Shown here piece by piece: positions 1 through 10,034 of a stretch of 64,000 bases of DNA. The number at the start of each line of letters is the position of its first letter. Positions within the stretch are counted from its first letter, which is position 1. The position numbers were made by a program, and so were the translations under genes. The DNA comes from Aphrophora alni (lineage: Eukaryota > Arthropoda > Insecta > Hemiptera > Aphrophoridae). The DNA lies in NCBI GenBank assembly GCA_963513935.1, contig OY740765.1:120781362-120845361 (forward strand). The letters run 5' to 3'. A model generated the notes under the pieces. That model did no database searches. It was not told where the DNA came from and saw nothing but the letters and a program-made list of their open reading frames with translations.

Positions 1-594
1 TATTCAATTTCATACCTGTCTTTTGATTTTCTTGGCAGCAAATTCCCAGTTATTTCTTGTGATTGTTTTAAATATTATCTGGAATATCAGGCTCATCATA
101 CTCATCACCGAAATCCATTATGGAAATTTTTAGAACTCAAAATATGCATAAACCACTATGTTTACTCTTATTTTAGACTTTGGAACTAACTACTCATAAA
201 TAAATGTGCTATTTTTTTTTTTTTTTTTTTTGTGTTATTGTTAAAAATCAGCTGTAAATGATAGGTTTATTCTTATCCATAAAATCAGCTGGTGGAGAGA
301 AAACTTACAGTGTAGTACACAGAAAAGAAGGACTTTCTTGCATATGAACAGGCAAAGAAAACAAATGTTTTCAGTGCAGTATTATGAAAAGAATATTATA
401 TAAAATATAAATGTCTACTCTACATATAAAATTCTTTAGAACATATACTTTGGAAAAATAATAAAATTTTGATGTGTGTTATACAATTTTTATAACTTTG
501 TAGAATTAGAACTTTTCTTCTTTATGTGCAAGTCCAAAATGTACAAAAAATTTACAATATATTTATGAATTTATCAGCTCTATAAAATATTTAT

Positions 595-745
595 CGTTGA
601 ATATCTCGAAACCTGTTAACTTTAAAAAAAAATGTACAATGGACAAAATATTTATATCTTTTAATGAGAAATAAAATGGTATTTTTAAAAAAATTTCTGT
701 TAGTCAAAGGAAAACAATTATCAACAAAAAATAATAATTTAATTT
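595..745. repeat. Fragment of the 60.1-kb foldback family
   Basis: This segment (GAATATCTCGAAACC, an A-rich stretch, then TCTGTTAGTCAAAGGA) aligns with the reverse complement of the central part of the foldback element at 60101-60864 (GAATATCTCAAAAACC, TCTGTAAGTCAAAGGA). A related piece, GATAACTCGATTATCC, lies near 955. It is an old, partial copy with no coding content. Confidence 0.45.
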
Positions 746-2125
746 CTAGCTAATTATCTAAAACAAAAACTATAAACAAAACATTATAGGTTTCTCATAA
801 TTTTTTCTCCGAATCATTTTATTTTATACCTTACAGATAAATGAATCATTGTATTAGAGTGAAGATTAAGAAATTTGAAAATGTCAAACCAAACCAAAAA
901 TTGCTTCAATACTAGAGAAAATAATTTTACCCTTACAAAAAAATAAAAAATTGTGTTGATAACTCGATTATCCCTTGACCTACATAGGCGTCCAGCTATG
1001 TTACAACAATATATTCCTTTTCCTTTGTACCTATTGGTTGGCATTTTTGATTACCAATTAATATCTCTTTGGGGTTTGTTAAATCAGCAAAGTTGCCGGC
1101 ATTCTCTGCCTTGGGTTCTGTCCCAATATAAATGTCAGGCCTTCCCTGCATTGTGGTTGTGGTCATTTTATTTTCATTAATTTATATATACATAAAATAT
1201 TACTTTTTTGACGAGTTACTCAATTTTTTCCCTCAATTTGCCAATTGCCTCCACCCTCCACCCCGCATAGCGTTAAGAATAACTTACCCCTTCTTGGTCC
1301 TTATACAAACCATATCTTAATTGTTCCCTTCAGTATTTCAAAAAGACCCATAGCCTTGAATACTCTAATAGTGCCAATATTGGAAGAGAACAAGAGTTGA
1401 TCAAGAGAGACCTAATAGGAAAGATTAATGAAAGAGAGGAGTCTAATCGTCTAATCCAAGACTACATATTAAAAGTTGTATATCCAACTAGGATACCTCA
1501 GGACTGTCACATCTGTACTCACTATAAATGAGGATTTATTAAAGATGGATATACCGTGAAGGGGTATTTGAAGATGAGCATACGTGACATAAAAGGGAGA
1601 AATGTAGATAAATAGGAATGTTGATTAATTTTTTTAATTAGAAATAAAAGAATCAACATTGACGTCTGCGAGATTCAAGCTTGAATCATTTATGTTGATT
1701 ATAAAATTGTATAACATGCTGATCATAACCCACTGAAAATATAAAACAAATGCAAGCACTATGGGTATTCTGAGGATGAATTACTGAACATATTCAAATA
1801 AAAAAATCATAAAACTCGAAAATGAATTTATGTATTCAAGGAGCTTAGTAATATTCTTAATTTGTAAGAGTTAAAATTAGCTTACTATGCTTATTGTCCG
1901 TAATTTATACACACGGGTATAATAGCAGGAGGGAGGAGTGCTTTTATCTTTTCTTGAACCATTATATACAATTGAAAAATCTATATTAAAGTTATATTGT
2001 GCAAGAGCCATAGTTTTCCTACATATTGCTGTTGTCGACATTGGATTTTATGGACATTAGGTCACTTCTCCATCTGAATTAACATTAAACATTAAAGTAC
2101 ACAATAGTCAGACAAAAACAAAGAG

Positions 2126-2130
<5 letters not shown>

Positions 2131-2156
<26 letters not shown>
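2131..2156. repeat. (TA)n microsatellite
   Basis: An uninterrupted AT dinucleotide run just downstream of the peroxiredoxin exon donor at 2165. No other signal is associated with it. Confidence 0.9.
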
Positions 2157-2160
<4 letters not shown>

Positions 2161-2164
2161 TTAC

Positions 2165-2300
2165 CTTTCTAGGAGTGTTGATCCAAGCAAGATGACTAAA
2201 ATGAGAATCGCAAGACACACCCACAACTGCAGTGTCCAAGGCTTTGAAATCATTGATTCTGTCACTAAATGCAATTATTTCAGTCGGGCATACGAATGTG
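2165..2300 (-). CDS. Peroxiredoxin exon carrying the peroxidatic cysteine
   Basis: A 136-bp minus-strand exon, acceptor TTATTTGTAG/CACATTC and donor CCTAGAAAG/GTAAAT. One base completes the Phe codon started in the exon at 15920-16070, giving the continuous motif YPLDFTFVCPTE. The Cys in FVCPTE is the peroxidatic cysteine of typical 2-Cys peroxiredoxins. IIAFSDR and then [15 protein letters not shown] follow, as in the family, and the exon ends with TPRK in phase 0. The exons encoding the GGLG-containing segment and the resolving-cysteine VCP motif are expected below position 1 and are not in the window. Together the three exons give 127 whole codons plus two codons split by introns, all open, so the gene looks functional. 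Confidence 0.95.
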
Positions 2301-2665
2301 CTACAAATAAAGATTTACAAGTTACTTTTTTAAAAATATGATACAGGAATATAAAAAATTTCTATATGTTACCTGTTTTAATCCGTCATGTGTCTTCACA
2401 ATTTGTCTTATGTTATGACGTGTTTCAGGACCATAATCCCATCTTAAAGTTATCACTATGTTGAAGGTCGTGTTTACACATTAAAAACAATAAAAACACT
2501 AATATTACATAGACACAAACACATATCAATACACATGAATCGATCTATATTGGTGTGCACCATCTTGAAGTTTGAGAAATTGCTATGTTTTTGGACCTTA
2601 TACACATGCTTATGTTATCGAACTAAGAGCTGTGTCATATAGGGTGTTAGACTGAAATGACAGTT

Positions 2666-2712
2666 GGTGTCTGGAATATGCTGTCTGGAATATGGAATAT
2701 GCTGTCTGGGTT
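2666..2712 (+). repeat. Short tandem duplication
   Basis: The motif TGTCTGGAATATG is repeated with small offsets three times within about 45 bp (TGTCTGGAATATGC, then TGTCTGGAATATGG, then ATATGCTGTCTGG). It is a local slippage-type repeat within the intron. Confidence 0.6.
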
Positions 2713-3687
2713 GATTTTGAATTCTTTGTGGTTATTTTTTATTTTAATATTGTGTTTGAGTATTTGTTCCAGTTTTTTGGTTTTTAATCATATGCAGTGG
2801 TGAAGTTTCTTAAAAAGGACTATAGGAGCATTATTTTTGTGGATTTTTGGCAATCCTGTCAATTATGGGGCGAATATGTTAACGGCTTTCAGTGATCATT
2901 AACAAAGTCTCATCAATCAACAAAGTGTATTTGTTAAATTGTGGAGTTTAGCTCTCTTAACAAATTTATTAATAGGATGGTTTAAAATTTTTTTTGGTGT
3001 TGTTATTGGTAAAAGAATTTTTTGCTTTGTTGCTATACTCCTGTTTTTTTTATTAAGACTACTTTGTTGTATTTGGTAACCATAGCATCATTGTCCTTTA
3101 ATTTGCTTTTAATTAGTTTTAAGTATTTTACATCTTCCGCTTAAAGGTGTTTTAAATTATTTGACAGTTTACCCTTGTCAGTATGTAATGTGTTATTAAT
3201 TTTTTTGTTAATTAAGACTCTCATCTCATTTTGTAATTGTGAATTATGTAACTTTTTATGGTAGCCTCAGTATTAAATAAAAAAATAACTACAGCGTCAA
3301 TAGTAGCATTAATTTCAAAATAACACAAAGGACTGATTGCCGATTGCCAGGGACGTTAAGGAAAAAAATTATTATTTTTGGTGATATTTTTTATGAATTT
3401 GCTAAGAATGAATTTCAAACATATAATTTCAAACAGAGAGAAGAAGAATGAATAGTTCTTTTTGTTTTACATATGATATAGTATATAAAATCAGTGCACA
3501 GATCGATACTAAGAGTGATAATTCAATTGAGTTGGCTGTGCACTGTCAAATCAGCTGCTTCACTATTATTCATTTTGCTTTAGTCTTGAAGCATTGTTTG
3601 TTTTGTTTAGTTCCATATTCTGTACATAGATTATGTGTGACATGGATTGTGTTGTGTAAATATATAATGGATTGATCAAGATCACCC

Positions 3688-4458
3688 TTGAGTGAAAATA
3701 CTTATGACCCTGAGGATGATGTTGGTACATCTAGACCTAGAAATAATTTAGAAATTAGGCAAGATATATTATCTGGTTTTTCTAACAGTTCAGATGAAGA
3801 GGTTAGGCCTAATGCACCAATTACCAATAGGCCAAGACTTCCTAAGAATAATTTAGATGATGATTATAATTATGATAATAAATCTGAAGATGGGACAGGG
3901 TAAAACTGAAGTTGAGGAGGGGAATTACCCAGGTTTCAATCATAATTTTTTTGTGATGAAACTGCTGGAGTAAAAATACTGTCCACCTAAAACTCACACC
4001 CCTCTGATTATATGAAATTATTTTTCACTACATTATTATTGGACATGTTTGTAAAGTTACAAATTTGTATGAACAACAATATCTGACAACCAATGCTCAT
4101 AGGCTGAAGGAAAATAGCAGGTCAAAATCATGGAGACCAGTAATGCGCCATGAAATTTTGTCCTCTATTACAGTAATTATAAATATGGGGTTAAATCCAA
4201 AACAACAATTTACATGTACTGGACTAGGACTTCTAGCTAATTTATCCTATAGTTTACCAGAATGTTTAATCATAACAGATTCCAAATGATTCTATATTTG
4301 TTTTCATATGGTAGACACATCAACCATACCTCGACCTGGACAACCTGGCTATGATGCTTGTGCTAGGTTCCAACATCTAGTGGATCATGTCAACAGAGTG
4401 TCCAGGTTTCATTATATTCCAGGTAAAAATATATAAGTTGATGAAAGCATATCGTCGC
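3688..4458 (+). pseudogene. piggyBac transposase pseudogene, 5' part
   Basis: Degraded piggyBac-family transposase, 5' portion. The N-terminal part is acidic (SENTYDPEDDVGTSRP, then SGFSNSSDEEVRP), as in many piggyBac proteins. From about 4062 there is YEQQYL and HRLKENSRSKSWRPV, then VIINMGL, then at 4310-4440 MVDTSTIPRPGQPGYDA, CARFQHLVDHVN and, after one in-frame stop, VDES. These are conserved in order in piggyBac transposases, which cut and paste DNA at TTAA. Several stops and frameshifts, and a segment near 3904-4060 with no clear homology, show it is dead. The reading frame runs to the TTAA at 4459-4462, where the DUF7869 element is inserted, and resumes at 8637. Confidence 0.85.
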
Positions 4459-4462
4459 TTAA

Positions 4463-4485
4463 GGAACAATACCGCCTATGTCACA
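4463..4485 (+). repeat. Left terminal inverted repeat of DUF7869 element
   Basis: The 23 bp beginning GGAACAATACCGCCTATG match the reverse complement of 8610-8632 exactly. TTAA precedes it. The surrounding piggyBac sequence is itself a near-palindrome centred on this TTAA (CATATCGTCG on the left, CGACGATATG on the right), so the apparent inverted repeat extends beyond the true element end. Confidence 0.9.
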
Positions 4486-4639
4486 AAACTGGAATTTTCC
4501 AGGAGAGCCGAAAAACCGTCCCAAACATCACTAAATAACCCAGAAAAGTAAAAACATACTCCAATTACTTCTTAATAACACTAGAAAGATTTTTGTTTAG
4601 CAGTTTTCATGATATTATTAGTTTTTATTATTTTATTGG

Positions 4640-4690
4640 ACATAGGCGGTGTTGTCTTCTATGATTGTGGAGATAGGCGGTTTTTGAACA
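4640..4690 (+). promoter_or_regulatory. Subterminal AGGCGGT repeats (left)
   Basis: Two copies of the core AGGCGGT (CATAGGCGGTGTTGTC and AGATAGGCGGTTTTTG) sit about 30 bp apart between the left terminal repeat and the transposase stop. The same core occurs inside both terminal repeats, inverted, and again at 8458-8495. Such subterminal repeats are typical transposase-binding sites; the role here is inferred. Confidence 0.5.
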
Positions 4691-4770
4691 AATAACTTCC
4701 ATAGTAAATTGACTTAAAAAACTGTATTATAGCTTAAAAAATACAATATTTTTTACAGTTATCTTAATTA

Positions 4771-7700
4771 CTAGTCTTCATGAGGAATACTGTCGTAAAA
4801 TGCATGGCAGTCAACAGGGATATGATTTTTGAGTTCTTGTAAGTGCTGCCACTTGGCTTTCGTCACTTTCAACAGGCTTTGGTTTAGCTTTGGAAAGTTT
4901 CCATTGGTTACTTCCTTCTTTCTTGCTGGAAGCTCAGCGTAATCATCGTCAAAATCAATCTTAAATTCCACTGTTCCATCTGGTTTGTAACGCAATGCTT
5001 TTAGATCGTGCACCGTGGGATCGCCAATTTTCTTTCCAGGCCTCACTGATTCGTATCTCATGGTTTCTTTGTTTGAAAAGTCAGAGAAAAAGTCATAGGC
5101 CAGATAAGTGGACCTGTAAGGGAATGGTTTTTTTCTGGCTTGTTCAGTCAATTGGGAGTACTGACTTGGTAGGTAAACCTCCCGGACAGTTTTTTTGTTC
5201 TTGGTTCCCCTTTTAGGGTTCAACATGGTGTCTATTGTTGAATGTACGCTATCGCACTCCATCATTGTATGGCCTTTGGTGAGGTACTTCTGCTCAATAA
5301 CCACTTTCTTTTCCACACTTAAATGTGATAGGGCATTTGCCACAATACTGCTCCGGTTTTGGTATCCACACCCGTCTGACCACATAACAACTGGCTTTGG
5401 CTCTTTGTCTAAGACAGTCTTTAAGTGATCAACTATGCAAGATGCGAAGGACGAAGCTGATAAGTCACTTTGCGTTTCATCCCACCAGTAGGTCATTGCA
5501 TCATGGGTTCTGCAATTGTAAATTGTAAAATTATGTACACACAGTTTGGTCTTATAATACATGGCAGAAGCGTTGACACATGGTGCAAGTTTGACAGCCT
5601 GAGTGTCTTGGGTGAATACATGGATATTGTCAGATTTACAATCCTTCTCCTTTTCTTTTCTGGCTTTTTCCTTCTGAGCTATGTGTTTGTTGTAATAATC
5701 CTCAGATACATTGCCACTTTTTACTTCAAAGCTGTGACATACATCACACAGGTCCTTTTTTGGTTGAAATAAACTAAGATTTTGGTTCTCAAACTCTAAA
5801 TCGAAATTGTATCTACTTAGAGGTGGATTTTCATCACTGCACTCGTTTTCTTTGTAGAAATCATACAGCTGTGTTTTTGAGTCAAAACACGTCTCTAGGT
5901 ACAGTTTTGTTGAACTATATCTACAATAATGGCTTGGCAATTTAGGAAGATTAGCAAAAAAATTTACGAGGTGTTCATGTTGTTTCTTTTTAATCTTGTT
6001 TCCCTTTTTACTCTTCCGTGTAACTGTTGAGGATGGTGCAATGTTATTTTCATAAACAGACTCAATTGGTGTGTTTCCATCCCCGTATATCCAGTACCTC
6101 ACAGTCCATTTTTTAATGCCAAAAGTACTTAGAAACATTTGTTGACAAACTTGGACTTTTTTAGCATTTATCACTAAATGATACTGCAAGGTATCACTTC
6201 TTCTGGAAGCCTCAGCTTCAGTTCTTTTTCTTAAAACTGCCTTTCTTTCGACTAAATTAACAATGTAAACCTTTCTTTGGTCCCAATTGAGTTTTTTCCA
6301 AAAATTGTTAAACAAGATTTCCCTCTCTTGCTCTGTAATTGAAGGACAAGCTCTTTTCGCTGAGCGTACGCAAAAACGGGAAATGCAACTTGGTCCCATA
6401 CGTTTTGCCTCTCTCTGAATATCTTGAAAAACTACACCTTCTCTAGATCTTCTGTATCCCATGTACGCCTCACCTTTCTCCCTTTTTTTAAAGTTAACAA
6501 TTTTTTTCCAATTGTCTTTATTGCGTTTTTTCCTCAGCTTGTTTTGATTATTATTTGGTGGGTCATTTCTTGCTTCATTTACTCTATTTAGTTCTACGTT
6601 TTGTTCTTGTACAGCGAGTACATTGTCATCAACATCTTCTGGATCCTGATCTGACATATTTGCTTGATCTACTTCCAAAGTAGGATTAAAATCCATATCA
6701 TTTGGATCGTCTGGATCTGATTCTTCGTTTGGTGATTCAAACAGATTGACGCTCTGTTTTTTACGTCTGATCCTTTGTGTATCCATAGTAACGTCATTTT
6801 TATTCGAGATATCATCAACATTGAGAGATGATAATTCAAAATCTGAGCTCCTGTTGAACAATGTGTTAATATCAATTTGGTGGGTGTTGTTCAATTCATT
6901 TTCAATGTCAATATTCATCAAATCAGATATGTCCAACCCATCCTCCTGGTTATTAGCATCACTTTCCTTGCTAGTCGAAGGGCCAAGTGGTGGGGAACCT
7001 GAAACACAAACAACAACCTGTAAAACGATACAATCTATAAGATAATGAGGGTTATGGCAAAAATGTACTGAACACGATAAAGCTGGAGACTTAACAAATT
7101 TGTTGGAATTATGTTTACCATTTACCTTTATGGCACCTGTAAGAAAACATTGAACATAACCAGTAAAATAATTAGTAGCAATACAGTTCTATATCATTTT
7201 CAAAATTTTTATTGTTAAGGTGACGTGTCCTCTCAAAATCTGGCATTCATCAGAGACGTATTGACGAGCAGTGTGTCTGCATCTATTAATGTTTTTAACT
7301 AGAGATTTGATATTATTAAACTGTTATTAGTTTACACTAAATTGAACTAAATCTACAGAAATAATATTATTGCTTTGTAATATTTTAAAGTTGATTGTTT
7401 GCAATATTTTTAAATATCTGATCAGTTTTGAAAATTAGACTATTTTATTCATAAACGAATTTTTACTCGAGATAAAGGCGGGCGCCGTTATGCCACCGTA
7501 GCAGAAAAATCGGTTGACTCCCGCTAAATAGTCAGCTGCACATCAGTAGACAGTTTTGCTAACTGACTTATGTAACTGAAAACCACTAGTTTTAGTTCAT
7601 CATTATACTGTTTTAATGTTTAAACTAGAAATAAAAATTTATTTTAATAACATTTTTTTTTTACGTCCGATATATCGGACGTTGGCCGCAAAAGGGTTAA

Positions 7701-7966
7701 ACAGTGTTTTGCCTCTCCTCAAAATTATGCTAAATGGAGTTAGCCATCTTTGTAACTAGGCTACAAACAGTAATGTTAACTTAACAAAATTTAGTGCACC
7801 TACCTTGTTCAGAACATTGAAGCACATGGGTAGAGGGGGCGGTCGATTTCAATTCTACGTTTTTTATAAAGCTTTTATTGAATCCCATACTCAACAGTAT
7901 GTCTTCACTTTTGTATAGTCCATCATTCCCATCATCAGAATCAGAATCGGTATTTGAGTTGGCCAT
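4771..7966 (-). CDS. DUF7869-type protein, probable DDE transposase (2 exons: 7966-7804, 6998-4771)
   Basis: Two exons give an unbroken 796-residue protein. Exon 1 starts at ATG 7966 (MANSNTDSDSDDG) and ends CAAG/GTAGGT at 7804. The 805-bp intron ends TTTGTGTTTCAG, and exon 2 runs from 6998 to the stop at 4771. Phases match (CSEQ-G-SPPLGPSTSK). Layout: acidic N-terminus, then a basic segment (about 205-225), CISRFCVRSAKRAC with a TEQEREILFNNFW helix (about 259-290), a PSHYCRYSSTKLYLE segment (about 409-423), FQPKKDLCDVC (about 465-475), and a catalytic-looking core. The core has FTQDTQAVK (Asp 519), WSDGCGYQNRS (Asp 596) and KGHTMMECDSVHSTID (Glu 635/Asp 637, His 640). This matches insect proteins I know as DUF7869. 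The acidic triad and its place inside a TIR/TTAA element imply a transposase, but that role is inferred. The nearest TTG to ATG 'start' at 6936 is not real. Confidence 0.85.
7660..7698 (-). repeat. piggyBac-type end inside the transposase intron
   Basis: A perfect short palindrome (CGTCCGATATATCGGACG) is followed by CCGCAAAAGGG and TTAA. TTAA plus CCCTTTTGCGG (read on the minus strand) with an adjacent small hairpin is the same architecture as the ends of the piggyBac-type elements at 10035 and 12666. No matching left end was found within the intron, so this is a solo end or a truncated element. Confidence 0.45.
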
Positions 7967-8454
7967 GCCTTTTTGTCTGAAACAAGACAGCAAGTATTGG
8001 TAAGTTGTAAAAAATACCCTAACCCTATTCATTATAGGCTGATTTTTTGTAAAAAATATACATAGAACACTTTTTTGTTTATTATTTTAATATCCTGATC
8101 CAAATTATTGTATTTAAAAGAGGTTGTATTTAGTGTTTAGCTGGAAAATATTACTATATTGAACCCACATAAATCACAAGAAAGTGAACTTAAACCGCCT
8201 AAGTCCAAATTCAGTTCAAAGGAATTCAGTTCCAACACCGCCAATCTCAACGACTATTTTTCAAACGTCTTTCAGAAATCTTTGAGCAAAAGTAGGTTAA
8301 ATACAAATAATAAAATCATTCTTCATTACTTATTGATTATTCTAAAACTTACCTTTCAAGCAATTTGTGTCTTGAAACCACTGAAAACACAGTTCATTCA
8401 ACAGAGAGTACGGTGTGTAGTCAACACTCCACTGACACCATGCTGGTTCTGCTT

Positions 8455-8500
8455 GAGTTAGGCGGTGTTGTTTTTACTCTTGAGATAGGCGGAGTTAGAC
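8455..8500 (+). promoter_or_regulatory. Subterminal AGGCGGT repeats (right)
   Basis: TTAGGCGGTGTTGTTTTT followed by GAGATAGGCGGAGTT mirrors the left pair at 4640-4690 in spacing, but has the same orientation rather than the inverse. Binding-site role inferred. Confidence 0.5.
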
Positions 8501-8609
8501 AAAAGTGCATTTGGGCGCATTCTATCGGATTTGCTCAAAACTACGTCAGGAAAGCGTGGCTGACAGTACCGTGCATTGATTGAAACTAAAAACTCAATTT
8601 GGGAAAAAA

Positions 8610-8632
8610 TGTGACATAGGCGGTATTGTTCC
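8610..8632 (-). repeat. Right terminal inverted repeat of DUF7869 element
   Basis: Perfect partner of 4463-4485. It is followed by TTAA at 8633-8636 and then by in-frame piggyBac coding sequence. Confidence 0.9.
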
Positions 8633-8636
8633 TTAA

Positions 8637-9240
8637 ACGACGATATGAGTACAAAAGCCCACTCTCAGTTTTGCAATATATACCTAAGAAAAGACATTGA
8701 TGGGGTGTAAAGATCTGGTGATTCAATGACGCATTATTCTCTTTCTTTTTTGTCTACAAAGGAACAAGCAATCAAGAGGATAAAAGGTAGATTAAAGGAA
8801 ATGTGTTGAGTTACTATGTTGTTGTTAAACTTTTTTTAAATGACAAATTTACTCAATAAAGGTTATCACATTTTTATGGATAGGTTTTTTACATCCTTAA
8901 TATTAGCCAAAATTAACATTTCTTACTCGAACATTGAGACAAAAAAGAAAGGGTATAGGTACCACGAATAATGCGACCAAAATTTAAAATGGGGAAAATA
9001 AATATATGAGGAAATATAATTTGTTACTGTTAGGCTTCAGGGATAAACCGTCACAAAAACACCAAGTTTCACTACTTACAACAAATGACAAGGCTGAAAA
9101 TGAACTCGGGTCCAAAAGAAGAGGTATGTCAGTCCGAGTTACAAATAACCTAAAATAGTGCGAAATTATAATAATTTTATGGGTGGTGTAGATGGCAATA
9201 TGTAAATAACAAAGAATACAAATTCGGTAGTTCAAATTAT
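8637..9240 (+). pseudogene. piggyBac transposase pseudogene, 3' part
   Basis: Continuation of the transposase interrupted at 4458. Directly after the right TTAA the translation gives RRYEYKSPLSVLQYIPKKRH, then a stop, then WGVKIW. This is the conserved piggyBac segment between the first and second catalytic aspartates. Further on come KGYHIFMDRFFTS-like sequence near 8860-8895 and FMGGVDGN near 9177-9200, the family motif (YNKFMGGVDxxD). The frame is broken by several stops and shifts. Removing the inserted element and one TTAA puts 4458 and 8637 in the same frame, so this is one gene split by a later insertion. Confidence 0.87.
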
Positions 9241-9439
9241 TAATATTAATTTATTCCTTGTTCCCTTAGAGTTGTTACAATTTATCAAGAATATTCTTAT
9301 TCCTATCTGATATTAAATTTTATAAAATATAATTTAAAACATAATCTGTCCTAATCAGACCTTTAAACCTTCAATCCAGAGCAATGGCAAATTATTGAAT
9401 TAACCAACTCTTGTTTTCTAAACACATGAATCTGCTCAC

Positions 9440-9690
9440 CTTTTCAACATAGGCCGTGAATCTCTATAAACTGCCAGTGAGCTCCTTTTGTAAATACGTT
9501 CCTGGGCCACGTCTCTCTGGTGACCAGCAACGTCTCCCCGTCCCCGCCGATGTCTTGGATGCCACTCCTCCCCTGGGCTGGTCTCTCAGCTGACCAGCAG
9601 CGTTTCCCCATCCCTGGTGACATCTCGGATGCCACTGATCCTCTTTCTAGATCACTAGCAGTTTATATAGAGCTTCACTATCCATGTCAT
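9440..9690. repeat. GC-rich foldback with internal 70-bp direct repeat
   Basis: A GC-rich island in otherwise AT-rich sequence. Two diverged units of about 70 bp (starting CCTGGGCCACGTCTCTCTGG near 9501 and CCTGGGCTGGTCTCTCAGC near 9571) each contain TGACCAGCARCG and GGATGCCACT. They are flanked by an inverted pair, GTGAATCTCTATAAACTGC near 9453 and GCAGTTTATATAGAGCTTCAC near 9662. The open frames across it have no recognisable product. It looks like a small foldback element or captured fragment. Confidence 0.5.
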
Positions 9691-10034
9691 GCTGGAATAA
9701 GCACTAATGACCTGGAAGCTAAGCAGTTGCGACACTTTTTCAATTATTTCCCAATAACTACCACACGTCTGATATTGAAGATTTAACTGGTTCTAACATT
9801 TGAGTATTATTATTTTATAAACTTATAATAATAATACTTTTCTTATACTAAATCCTAACAGAAGAAAGGGTAAGAAGGTAATATGAGGTAAAGATTGTTT
9901 TTATTCCAGAATAAAGCGAAACAAAAATGAACATCCATTTTTCTGTCAGGTTAACTTGATATGAGTATGACAAGACAGCTTGACATGCTTCTCACACAAG
10001 TCTGGCTATTCAGTCTATACTTTATAACCGTACT

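Larger units (their letters stand above)
1..2164. other. Downstream intron and repeat fragments, no gene seen
   Basis: This should be the intron after the peroxidatic-cysteine exon. Contents: T-rich runs, a fragment at about 595-745 related to the foldback element at 60101-60864 (shared AGTCAAAGGA-type core), and a (TA)n microsatellite near 2130. No further peroxiredoxin exon was recognised. Confidence 0.4.
4463..8632 (-). mobile_element. Complete DUF7869-type DNA transposon, TTAA target duplication
   Basis: A 4170-bp element. Its two ends are perfect 23-bp inverted repeats: 4463-4485 reads GGAACAATACCGCCTATGTC plus three more bases, and 8610-8632 is its reverse complement. TTAA lies immediately outside each end (4459-4462 and 8633-8636). 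The target is the coding region of a piggyBac pseudogene, and collapsing the element to one TTAA restores that reading frame, which supports a TTAA duplication. Subterminal copies of the core AGGCGGT lie at about 4645, 4674, 8461 and 8485, with an inverted copy near 8193; they are plausible binding sites. The element carries one spliced gene (4771-7966) on the minus strand. It looks intact and recently active, younger than its host piggyBac copy. Confidence 0.88.

Noticed and set aside
1..130. Possible exon on the minus strand (MDFGDEYDEPDIPDNI then stop; donor AAAGACAG/GTATGA)
   Set aside because: The short frame stops before the donor, there is no good acceptor, and it does not match the next expected peroxiredoxin segment.
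4995..5772. Several plus-strand open frames of 70-100 codons
   Set aside because: They are antisense shadows of the long DUF7869 exon and show no motif.
7000..7700. Complete piggyBac-type MITE within the DUF7869 gene intron
   Set aside because: Only a right end (CCGCAAAAGGG-TTAA) could be found; no matching left end.
7781..8032. Independent 83-residue gene on the minus strand
   Set aside because: It is exon 1 of the DUF7869 gene (ATG at 7966) read through its donor into the intron; the upstream part of the frame is untranslated.
4449..8646. ATAT target duplication with 33-bp inverted repeats (CGTCG... ends) for the DUF7869 element
   Set aside because: ATAT flanks would also be consistent, but collapsing to ATAT leaves the piggyBac gene out of frame. 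TTAA collapse restores it and explains the extra symmetry as a palindromic target.
9444..9786. Overlapping open frames in the GC-rich island
   Set aside because: They follow the duplicated DNA unit in both strands, have no recognisable domain, and the repeat structure explains the openness.
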